Assembly: GCA_001662425.1 (NCBI GenBank)
Contig: BDDC01001205.1
Coordinates: forward strand, 5,273-31,195
Length of the DNA stretch: 25,923 bases
Reading direction: 5' to 3'
Source: Chlamydomonas sphaeroides
Taxonomy: Eukaryota > Chlorophyta > Chlorophyceae > Chlamydomonadales > Chlamydomonadaceae
Under the pieces are notes generated by a model. That model was not told the origin of the DNA and made no database searches. It saw only the letters and a list, made by a program, of their open reading frames with translations. The position numbers and the translations under genes were made by a program. Below, one piece after another: positions 1 through 9,700 of this stretch. Position 1 is the stretch's first letter. Each line of letters begins with the position of its first letter.

Positions 1-1304
1 ATGTGCGAGCATAGCTGGGGACGAGCGAGCGAGCCGAGGGATGTGAGGGCTTGCTTGGTCTACGTTTTGTTTGCTGCATCATACTGCATCATGTTATTGG
101 AGCGAGCGTGTGGATGGAACATGCGCCAAACGCCGCCGTGCCGGATGAGTCGTACATAGCCCTGCCACCAGAAACATGCCCCCCTTATACGACCAATGAT
201 CGACACTGCCGGATGTTGTCTGCAGTGCTATTGCCGTACCTAGCTAGCCTTGTGTGCCTAGCCTAACGAGCTACGTTTTCCGTCACCGCTTCTGGACACT
301 GCAAGTATGGATGCGAGATGTTGTTTGGTTGTTGGGGGTTGTGTGTTATATATGCTTTCCGTTGGCCGCGCGAGCTGCGCTAAACCGGCGACCGCAGGGC
401 CGCCCGTGCCGCCCAATGAACTGTGGCCCCGTGTGACCCGGCGCTTCCAACCGCCCGGCATATCCCACCATGTGTAAAGACGAAGGCATGCCGTACCGCT
501 GTACCGCTTCGCCGCTGCCTGAGCCGCCGTACTGCCTCGCAAGCTGCGTCAGCCCAAAGCCCCCCCTCCGCGCACCCAGCCCTCAGTACCGCGTATGGCC
601 GCCCGCTCCTGACACCATGCGCTCGTGTACTTCATATCCAGCGTGGAAGTCATGGAGCCACAGGTGGCTCCTGCGCCTTGACCTCAGCACCGCCTTCAAA
701 GCTTGGGCCATGGGGCCCCCCTTGCCTTACAGTAGCCGGGCCATTGCACCTCGCTCCCTGCTGAACCTGAGACACGGCGGCGGCGGCCAGCGCGATCATT
801 GCAGGCCAACACGGCTGCAGTGCCGTCTGTCTTAAAAAACAACGAAGCAAGAACATCACCTGACGGGTCGATACTGAGCCGAGATCAACATCGCGCTCCT
901 GCTCGACATGAGAAAGGTATCCAGTGTAAGAGGCCCTGGGCACACGCACAAGCACCGCAGGTCCCCACCACCACCACCACCAGCCCCTCCTGGGCACAGC
1001 AACGGCTTGAGGACCTGCAAGGGACGCCGTGTAAGGCAGATCGATGCCGCACGTCGCAGTCCCCCACAAAACACGGAAGGTACGGATCCTGCGCCCTGGC
1101 CCAGATTGGTCCAGTGCTCTCCGCCGAGCCCTCTACGCTGCAGCGCACAACCCCGTTGAAGTGCGCTCTAGCTGCACGGTGAGCGTCCAGCTCGGAATCG
1201 CAGCAGCCCCGGGCACTCTAACGGCGCTGATAGCAGCAACCCCCATGGCTGCACAGCCTCAGACGCCACGCGCCCAATGTATGGCGTACAAGGACATCTG
1301 CCTT
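1..1304. other. Intergenic stretch, no gene supported
   Basis: I see no conserved protein, RNA gene or consistent set of exons here. The first 400 bases are less GC-rich than the rest. From about 1300 onward the sequence belongs to the 3' region of the minus-strand thioredoxin-like gene. The open frames on both strands are compositional and resemble no family I know. Confidence 0.5.
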
Positions 1305-1309
1305 TTACA
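1305..1309 (-). terminator. Candidate TGTAA poly(A) signal of the thioredoxin-like gene
   Basis: The plus strand reads TTACA, so the minus strand reads TGTAA, the poly(A) signal of chlorophycean algae. It is the first such signal downstream of the stop codon at 1794 and would give a 3' UTR of roughly 500 nt, normal for these algae. One pentamer alone is weak evidence. Confidence 0.4.
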
Positions 1310-1793
1310 CGTGTCGCCGAAACAACCGCACCCGCAGCAGACCGCCCGCAAGCACGCACACTCTCAGCCACAAGCAGGCACCTTGGCACGCGTGTCCAAG
1401 CTAGCAAGCAGCACTTCCATCCTCGCTCGCTCGCCTCCAGCCAGCCGCGGCCCGCCCAGCTTGCGCACGCACGACACCACCGGAAAGCTAGCAGCCAATC
1501 CTGGCCACCCTCGGCCACAGCCGTGTCCATGCATCCCAATACCCTTCCTCACTGCTGCTGCGTGCTCCGCGCGCAGCAGCGCCGCCCATCGCGACCCCGT
1601 GCCCCCTGCCGCCCGCGGCCCCGGCCAAAGCCCGACACGCGTCGGCCACACACATGCGGCCCACACACTCGGGAGCCGACGCACTGCACGCGCGCGCCGC
1701 TGCTCTGACCGCCCTCGGCCGCCCAGAATGCGCAAAGCACACGCCACGGCCCGGGCCCGACACACAGCCTCCCGACGAGGAGCGCCGCACGCC

Positions 1794-4471
1794 TCACGAC
1801 GCCTTGGCCTTGCCGCCCTTGCCCTTGCCCTTGGCCGCCGCCGCCGCCCCCGACCCGGAGCCGGAGGCCGTGTCAGCCCCGCCGGCCTTGGCGCCCTTGC
1901 CCTTTGCGGCCGGCGGCTCCGCCTCCTCCTCGGCCTCCTCCTGGGCCTCGTCCTCGGCACGCTCCTCGGCCTTGGCGGCCTCCTCCTTGCCGCCCTCCTT
2001 CTTGCCGCCCTCCTTCTTGGCGCCGGCCTTGCTGTCGGCCGCCGCCTGCTTAACCGCCTCGGGCTCCTTGGCGCCGCCGCCGCCCTCCTGCCTGAACTTG
2101 TCCTTGTTGAGGAGCGCCCAGGTGTGGAACAGCAGGCCCTGCGCAGGAGCGGGTACCAGGTAGGACAGCAGGCCGTTGGAGCGACGTGTGGGACGAGCTG
2201 TGGCGTACGTTGGGTTCGCCGGTGGTATCGGGGCCACAGCGGAGCTCTGCGTCGGCGCCAGTCGATCGGCGCGCAGGAGTGTTCACAAGTAGGTAACATG
2301 TAGGTAACATGTAGTAAGCAGTAGTGTGTGTTCATATACAGGTGCCAGAGGGTAACAACCCCCCGCACGGCATGGCCTGGGTGTTGGTGCCGCGGGTGGG
2401 TGTGCAACAGGCCCTGCGTCGCAGGGCCTGGCCGACGCATGCGGCGAAGCCACGCCCGACTGAGGTCACACACTCCTGAGGCCACACTCCTGAGGCCACA
2501 CTCCTGAGGTCACACTCCTGAGGCCACACTCCTGAGGTCACACTCCTGAGGTCACACTCCTGAGGTCACACTCCTGAGGTCACACTCCTGAGGCCACACT
2601 CCTGAGGCCACACTCCTGAGGTCACACTCCTGAGGCCACACTCCTGAGGTCACACTCCTGAGGTCACACTCCTTAGGCCACACTCCTGAGGTCACACTCC
2701 TGAGGTCACACTCCTGAGGCGGCAAGGGCACCGCTGCGGGGCGCCCTGGTACGTGCGGAGGAGCGCGTCCGGGCACCATGGGGCCGCATCGGGCCAGTGT
2801 TGTGTTGCGGCTCGCACCGCCGTCACGAGTGCTGCCGTGTGTTAGGTTCGTGGAACAGGGCAGGACGCCGTGCTCACCACCAGCACCAGGCCACCGGCGC
2901 TGGCGGGCGGTGCCCATGCCCACCTCCATGCGTGCGGCCTCTTGCATATGGTCAATTGCGTAGGTACAATGCAGGATAGCTACAACTGCAGAGTGCGCAG
3001 TACATCATAGATGGTGTGTAACTTGCGAGGCCCAGCTCACCACCAGCACCAGGCCGATGGCAGAGTACACGGTGGTCATGTCAACTTTGTTGGCCGATTC
3101 GAAAGCCTCCTGCGGGTAGGGTCAGGCCGGGCCAAGCGCGCCGCCGTTAGGGGTCTGAACTGCATCGCCGTCGCGCTCGCTGCCAACCGCTTTCCAACCG
3201 CCGTCCCAACCGCCAACCACCAACCGCCAGCTCACCAGGTTGATGCGCCGCTCGCGGTGTTCGGGCACGTCCAGCGGCGGCGTGTTGACGTACAGGTGCG
3301 ACACAAAGTCGCGGATCTGTGGGAGGCGAGGATCGTTGGGCAGAACGCAACTGACTCCACATGCGTTGACAGGAGCTTGCTAAGAGGCCTCTGGTATCAG
3401 ACCGCCTGCTGGGCGTCCGGCACGAAGCCGTGCGAAGCATGCTAGTCGGCGGATTTGAAGAATGCGGTCCGGCGCTTGTCGTGCAATCGCAAGCCACAAA
3501 TCGGCCAAACACATCGCCTGCTGGAGGTAGGCGGCTGGCCGTCTGGCGCAGCCCAAGCGCCCCACGGCCGTCGTGCGTGCTTTGCGCGCCCACCCCCGCC
3601 CTCGACCGACGCCGCCGGTCGGCAGACTGGCCTGCTGCTGCTTCAGCGACGCAGCGCACCAGCTGCGCGATTCCATCCGTCGCAGCGCTGCGCTTCCGTG
3701 CACAAGCGCACCCACAGCTACATACACACATAGGGTGTGCGTACTTTACTGATACGTATCGGAACACACATGCAGCATCATAACAGCTATGACTCCACAT
3801 GAAAAGGGCGCTACGTGCGAACCCCTTCCAGATTCCCACCTGCTGCGCAATGTCGTCCGCCTCAAAGCTCTTGTCAAACACGTACATCTGCGGTACAGCA
3901 CCCAGCGCGGCATGCAGGGCTTGCAGCTACCACTCAATCCCTTGGTTTCCGGCGCAGCGATTTACGTCGCTTGCGTCACCGGTGCCCAACCGAAAGCTGC
4001 GCGACCCAGGGGCCGGCGCGCAAGGACGCCGTGCCGCGCCGCGCCGCGTGCGCCCGAGGTGTGTGGTAGGGGCAGCACAGCGTTACGACGCGTCACCCCT
4101 GTCCCTTACCTGGCGGTCACGGAAGAGGACCACGCACTGCGGGGCCGGGCACGGACACGGGCGGGACACGGGAGTGTTGGAGCGACCAGGCCCCCTGGCC
4201 GTGCACGCTGCGCGGCGCCGGTCGCCGCCGCACGCCCTGCGCCGACGGCGCCGCGGCCTGGGCCGCTCGCTGCGCTGCCGGCAGCCGCGGAGCCGGGCCG
4301 CAGCGAGTCGGCGGCCGCTGGCAGCCAGTAGCCCAGGCCGCCGCTGTCAGCGCGTAGCACTGCAGCGCACTGCCGCTTCGCTGCGCCGCGACCCGCCCGG
4401 CCCAACGCGGCGGCGCCACCACGCCTGCGGCCTGCGGCGGCCGGCAGCAGGCTCCGCCGCCGGCAGCATGC

Positions 4472-4502
<31 letters not shown>

Positions 4503-6523
4503 GCGGCGGCGGCGGCGGCAGGGTTGCGGTGCACGTGAGGTGCCCCGTGCTCACGCGCTCACCGGCAGGAAGATGGAGTTGCCGAAGCGCCGCGCAAGCT
4601 TGACGCTGGCGGCCACATCCACCTGTCGGCGAAGGGGGCGTACCGAGGGAGCAGCGGACCAGTCAGCCATATGCCGAGCCAGGAGCTCGGGCCCAACGTA
4701 GGGGGGCAGGGTGAGGGGGCAGGCGCAGGGGTGGGTTCGGTGAGGGCGACGGGGCGCCGTGCGTGGCGTCGTGAGCGCGTCGGCACAAGCTCCCGTTGAG
4801 CGGCGGCGCCTGCATCACACTGGTCCCCACATCCAGCCAGCGGCGGATGGGATTGTGGGTGCGGTGCGACCTCGGGCGCTAGCTGCTTGCGAGGTCCCGG
4901 CCCCCGGCCACAGCCGCAGCGGTCGCTCGCCAGCAGCGTGACGGCAGGATAGGACCCGGGCTAGCAGGGCGCGGGGCTCTGCGGCCTTGCGGCCTTTTAC
5001 GCCGCGTGGCCGCCCGACCCCCGGCCGCCAGCGGCACGGCGCCCCCGCGCCCGATGCCCACACCGCCCGCGTGCGGCGACAAGTGCGCCCCGCGGGGCCC
5101 GGCCGCGGCGGTGGGGTCCGGCCGCACGCGGCGGCGCGGGGTGCACTTGCGCACTTGTCGCTGGGCGCCTGCCCGCACGGCCCCAGCGCGGCCAGGCCAG
5201 GCGTCTGGTCGCGCTGCAGCCCGTCGTAGGCCACAGCTGCGCGCCGCCCCTGCGGCGCCCCTCGTGTGCGCGCCAGGAGGACAGGCCGGGGCCAGGCCCC
5301 ATGCCGCCTGGGCGCCTGGGCGCGCAGCACAGACCGGCGGACCGGTCCGTGGCGTCCGGCGAGCTGGGCGGATGGCACCGCACGCGCGCGACGCCGCATG
5401 CCCGCGCCCACAGCCGCATGCCGCATGCCGTCGCCGCAGCTGAGCTCGGCGCAGCTCGCGAGCGTACCCGCCACAGCCGGGCACTGGGCCATGGGCCGGC
5501 CGCCTAGCCGGCGGCGACGGGGACTGCGCTGGCGGCAGCCGCATGCCGTCGCCGCCAGCGGCACCCAAGCCGGCGGCGCCGGCAGCTCCCAACGGCTCAG
5601 CGTGCTGCGGCTGCTGCGGGCTGTGGCGGGCTCGGCCGCCCAGACCGGCCCAGCTGCCGCCGACAGGCCCGGACGGACCCCAGACCAGTGGCTCGGCCGT
5701 GGCGTCAGCCCGCGGACGGCCGCCAGGGCTGCAGCGCGCTCAGGCGGTCGCACGGACAGGGCCGCCAGCGCGCAGGGCGCTGCAGTGGGTTCGGCCGCCC
5801 ACCCAGATCATCCTATACGGGGCGGCGGCAGCCCCCGGATGGACCCCAGGGCGGGGCTTCAGGCCCAGCTGTGCGCAGCTGTGCCCGTAGGACTGCTGCA
5901 ACCAGCGAGCACCCGGCGGGCGGCTAGCGGGCGCCCAGCAGGCGGCTAGCTGGCGGCGACGCATGGGCTGCAGCTGAGCGGCCCGGCTCTCCTGCCGCGG
6001 CCCCGTCGCACCCGCGCATAGATGACCTCCTTGTCCTCCTCGGCCGCCAGCTCGCGGATCGCGAGCGTGGCGCGGTCGTAGCGGCGCACGGTGGAGTCGG
6101 TGAAGAGCACCGCCCACACGCCGGTGGTCTGGCCCGTGGAGGCCTGCGGGGGAGAGAGAGGCAGGGGGCGGGGGAACGGGAAGGGGAGGCGGGCAGGGCG
6201 TGGGCGGGGGAAGACCGGGCTGGGAAAGAAGCGGGTGGCAGGCAGACCGATGACGGGAGTCGTGCGGACGCCTTCTGAAGAGTTGGGCAAGTGCGCGTTG
6301 CCGACAGCTGCTGAGGTCCGCGCAATGCGCAGCGGTGGCTGGACACCACGCGGCGGTGGGGGTTGCGGGTATGATGCAGAGACGCATGACATGCCCGACG
6401 CGCCTGCGTGTCGTGCTCAAAGTTGTCGTCATACAGCTCTACGACCTCCGTGGGGTAGGATGATGCAAGCACGCCGCTGGAGGAGGCTAGGCACAGCGCG
6501 AGGATCGCGAGGGCGAGCGCCAT
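1794..6523 (-). CDS. Thioredoxin-like ER membrane protein, redox-inactive (8 exons)
   Basis: Exons, in coding order: 6404-6523, 6012-6143, 4563-4622, 4110-4136, 3840-3887, 3236-3316, 3041-3109, 1794-2138. All introns are phase 0, giving 293 residues. Residues 1-21 form a signal peptide. A thioredoxin-like domain follows, opening with the YDDNFEHDTQASTGQTTG region typical of algal and plant PDI-like membrane proteins. After W50 the expected active site (WCGHC) is replaced by FTDSTVRRYD, so no CxxC remains; the only mature-chain cysteine is C105, after the probable cis-proline P104. A transmembrane segment spans about 170-189, encoded across the exon 7/8 junction. The C-terminal 100 residues are a Lys/Glu/Ala-rich, probably cytosolic tail. 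The family normally catalyses disulfide exchange in the secretory pathway; here a binding or chaperone role is more likely (inference). Intron 1 appears to use a GC donor. Exon 4 is a 27-nt microexon. It is divergent from the ethanolamine kinase gene. Confidence 0.8.
2466..2719. repeat. 14-bp minisatellite, about 18 copies, in intron 7 of the thioredoxin-like gene
   Basis: The unit CACACTCCTGAGG plus C or T repeats head to tail about 18 times. Variation is almost confined to the last base (C or T); one copy has CTTAGG and the first carries a 2-bp insertion. It lies wholly within the intron between the exons at 3041-3109 and 1794-2138. Its near-perfect uniformity suggests recent expansion. Confidence 0.95.
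2872..2892 (-). repeat. Echo of exon 7 donor edge (thioredoxin-like gene)
   Basis: This 21-bp stretch is identical to 3035-3055, which holds the last 15 coding bases of exon 7 (GLVLV) plus the donor start GTGAGC. The copy sits about 160 bp further into the intron. Flanking bases are not conserved. It could act as a decoy donor. Confidence 0.75.
4470..4519. repeat. CGG trinucleotide microsatellite in intron 3 of the thioredoxin-like gene
   Basis: About 16 GGC/CGG triplets with a single CAG interruption. It lies between exon 3 (4563-4622) and the microexon 4 (4110-4136), so it is intronic. The long Ala or Pro runs predicted across it on either strand are artefacts. Confidence 0.9.
5076..5161. 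repeat. 12-bp perfect inverted repeat in the large intron 2
   Basis: GCGACAAGTGCG at 5076-5087 is matched by its exact reverse complement at 5150-5161, with a 62-bp very GC-rich loop. The surrounding 1.39-kb intron (4623-6011) also has short direct repeats (for example AGCCGCATGCC near 5410 and 5536) but no recognisable transposon ends or coding sequence. Confidence 0.7.
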
Positions 6524-6789
6524 GTTGGCCGCGCAGGTTACAAATAACGCCTAGCTTTGTTGCATATATATGTTGCGGTTAGTGTGTGATCGATGAGGTT
6601 GAGGGCAATGGGCAAACAGCATCAAAGCGCATGCATGGGCACTGGAGCTAGCTTGGCGAAAAGAGCTCCGCCCTGCTGCGCACAATACACGCGCGCATTC
6701 TTAATCCAGATACCCCATTTCATGGGAAAGACGTGTTAGGCGCGACAGCTGCGCAGTTTGCGATCACCCCAACATACAGAAGCGCTAGG
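6524..6789. promoter_or_regulatory. Shared divergent promoter region with a TATA-like palindrome
   Basis: Only 266 bp separate the start codons of the minus-strand thioredoxin-like gene (6523) and the plus-strand ethanolamine kinase gene (6790), so both promoters and 5' UTRs must fit here. The palindrome CATATATATG at 6563-6572 is the only clear TATA-like site. It is symmetric and lies about 40 bp from the thioredoxin-like start codon and 220 bp from the kinase start codon, so it is better placed for the kinase. The region is clearly more AT-rich than the flanking exons. Confidence 0.5.
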
Positions 6790-9700
6790 ATGCCGCCCCC
6801 GGAAGACCCCGTGGTCATAGCCTTCGACAAGGGGCGCGAGGCCGCGGAGCATGAGGCGAAGCTGCTGTGCACGCGCATCCTGCCCGGATGGGCGGCCTTC
6901 ACACCCGACCAGCTGCAGGTGCGCCCTCGGCAGCCATTATACCAGCACCGCTCACTCCCCCTCGAGCCGGTAGCCTAACTGCTTGAACAACCAGTCTCGT
7001 ACGCCTTCTAGAGGCCCACCACACAACAAACCGCCCGGGCATAGCCCTGCTGGGCGCACGGGTGTCCCCGAACGGCCTCCCACGATCAACGCAATCCCCT
7101 TCCCGTGAACCGGGCCTCGTCCGCCCTTTGACAACTCGACGCAGCCAGTCGCGGCGCGGCCGTCATGTAACCCGTCCCGCCACCAAGTCCCGACCCCGTC
7201 CCGCCGCATGCCCCGCTGCAGGTGTCGCCCATCAGCGGCGGCATCTCCAACCTGCTCGTCAAGGTGCAGCCGCCGCCGCCGCTGCGCGCCGTGGCCGTCA
7301 AGGTGCGGCGCCCGCGCGTGCTGCCCTGCTGTGCCGCTCTCGACGTACAGGCGCGCCGTACGGCCGTACGGCAGCCACGGCCGGGCGCGGCCCGCTGCGC
7401 CCAGCTGCCGTGAGGTTGCGGTCCGCGCGCTGGCTGCTCCGCGGCCAAGGCGCTGCGCCGCGGAGGCGCAGCGGCGCCGCCGCTCCCCGTCAGGCACCTC
7501 GCGGCCCTGCAGCGGCCCCACAAGCCCCGGCTGGCCCCGGCAGGCCGCCTGGTCGCCAGGGCGTCCGGCAGCCAGCGCCGCCTGCTCACCCCGGCTCCCC
7601 CCGACCTCACGGGACTCGCCGGGGGGCTGTGGGGCCGCTGCCGGCTGACGCCTGCGTGCCCTGGCTCCCTTCGGCGGCCGGCCGGGCCTGCCGGGGCCGC
7701 TGCCGGCTGCGGCAGCGCTGCCCGCCCAGGCCTGGAGCCGGCCGCCGGAGGCGCGAGCTGGGCCGTTGCGGCTGCACTGCGTACGCGTGTGGTGTGGCCG
7801 GTGCCGCGTCGCCGAAGCGGCGGCGGCGGCGCCCACCTCGCCGCGGCGCTGCCCGCCCGCACCCACGTGCCTTGCTGCCCCTCGCGCCGCCCGCAACGGC
7901 CTCCGCGCCCGCCGCTGCCGCCGCCCGCCGCCGTCTCCGCCACCGCCGCCGCCGCCTCCTCCATACGCGCCCTCGGGATGCAAGCCAGGCGTGGCAGGTG
8001 GGCCGCGCAGGCCGGGGTCGAGCGGCCCAAAGAGACTACCACGTGCTTCTGGTAAACGTATATGAAGCCTATGGTTCTTCTTTCTGAGTCAGTTGCAGTA
8101 GGCTGCCAACCCTGCAGGCGGGCAGCGCAGGCGGGGGTCAAGCGCCGTAGGGTCGTGCAGGCCGGCGCCTGCCAGCCAGCCCCCGCAGCGCCTCGTGCTG
8201 CGAGCCCCGAGGCGCTTGCGGGCGCGCCTGTGGGTGGCGACGCCTGTGGCTGCCGACGCCTGTGGCTGCCGAGCATGCGCTTTGGGTTGCGCGTCGTCGT
8301 TGTTGTTGCTGGGTCGCAGCCCCGCACGGGGGTGCACCCGCAGGTGCCCACCCGCCCAGCCCTGCGGCGCCCAGCCCTGCTCCCAGGTGCCTGCGGTGAC
8401 GTTGAGGCCGCCTAGCGGAGCGGCTCGCAGGGCCCGGCGCGGCGCGGGAACGAGGGGGGGAGGCGGCCGCGGGGGCTGGGGCTCGCGGCCTGGCATGTCG
8501 CGGCGCGCAGGAGAAGGGGAGGGCAGGGAGCAGCGGCTGGTGGGCGACCAAGGGTCGCGCCCCTGTCGCTGCGCCCGCAGGTGTTTGGTGACAAGACGGA
8601 GCTGCTGATCGACCGCGAGGCGGAGAAGCGCACGCTGCTGCAGCTCAACACGCGGGGCTTTGGCGCGCCGGTGAGGAGGGGGCCAGGGCCGCCTGGGGTC
8701 ACATGATGAGCAAGGGCATGGTACAGGAAACGCTGGGATACATATGTGTGATATCACGCATGTAATGCTGTGATGTGAAAGGGGTATGTACATGCAGCGC
8801 AGCACGGCTGGCATCGGCGCGCCGGAGGGGCCGGACGCGGGGACGGTGGCCAGTGGCGGTGGTGCCGCGGGGCACGGAGCGCACGCTGACTGCCAGCACG
8901 CCGGCAGGGCGCCCATGCCCTCTGCCCACGCGCTTGGGCGCCCTGCCTTACCGGCTGGCTGCGTGGCCCGCGGTGCCCCGCGCCCCCAGGTGGTGGGCCT
9001 CTTTGGCAACGGCCGCGTGGAGGCGTTCCTGACCGCCAAGACGCTGACGCCCGAGGAGATGTGCGACCCACGGTTCGTGCCGCACATCGCGGCGCGGCTG
9101 AGGGCCTTCCACGACCTGCCCATGGACCCGCCGACGCCGCCGACGTCTGCTGCGGCCGAGCGTGGCGGAGCCGCAGCTGCCTCTGGCGGGGGCGGGGCAG
9201 GGGAGCCGGGCGGTGGCTCGGGAGGGCGCTCGGGCGCCGCGGCGGCGGGCGAGGGCGGCGCGAGCGCGGCGACCCCTGGGTCGCTGCAGTCGTCGCAGTG
9301 GGACGCGATCCACGGCTGGCTGGACATGGCGGCGGGGCTCAGCTTTGCGCACGACCCCGCCAAGCAGGTACGGCGCGTGACGTGTGCGTACCGGGTACGG
9401 CACGCGACGTGTGCGTACCGGGTACAGCATGTGACGTGTGCGTACTGGGTACGACATGCTTGTACGACACGGAGGAGGCCGGGTCCATGCGTTGCGACGC
9501 GCGCCCCTGGCTCAGCGCATGTACGGCACATGGTTTGTGTTTGTGTGCATGAGGTTGCTTGGGAGGTTTGCGAAACCCCACACAAACAAACGGCCGTGCG
9601 GCGCAGGCGGCCTTTGCGCGCGTGGATTTTGGCGCGCTGCGGTCCGAGCTGGCCGAGCTGGCGGCCGTGTGCGGTCGCGTGGGCTCGACGCGTGTTTTCT

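Noticed and set aside
1044..2303. 419-codon plus-strand open frame
   Set aside because: It is antisense to the last exon of the thioredoxin-like gene; its Leu/Ala/Arg runs are the complement of the Lys/Glu/Ala tail.
2466..2719. CRISPR-like array of regular repeats
   Set aside because: Units are directly adjacent with no spacers, and the locus is inside an intron of a eukaryotic gene. It is a minisatellite.
4623..6011. Transposon or MITE in the large intron 2
   Set aside because: A 12-bp inverted repeat and several short direct repeats are present, but there are no paired termini with target duplications and no transposase-like frame.
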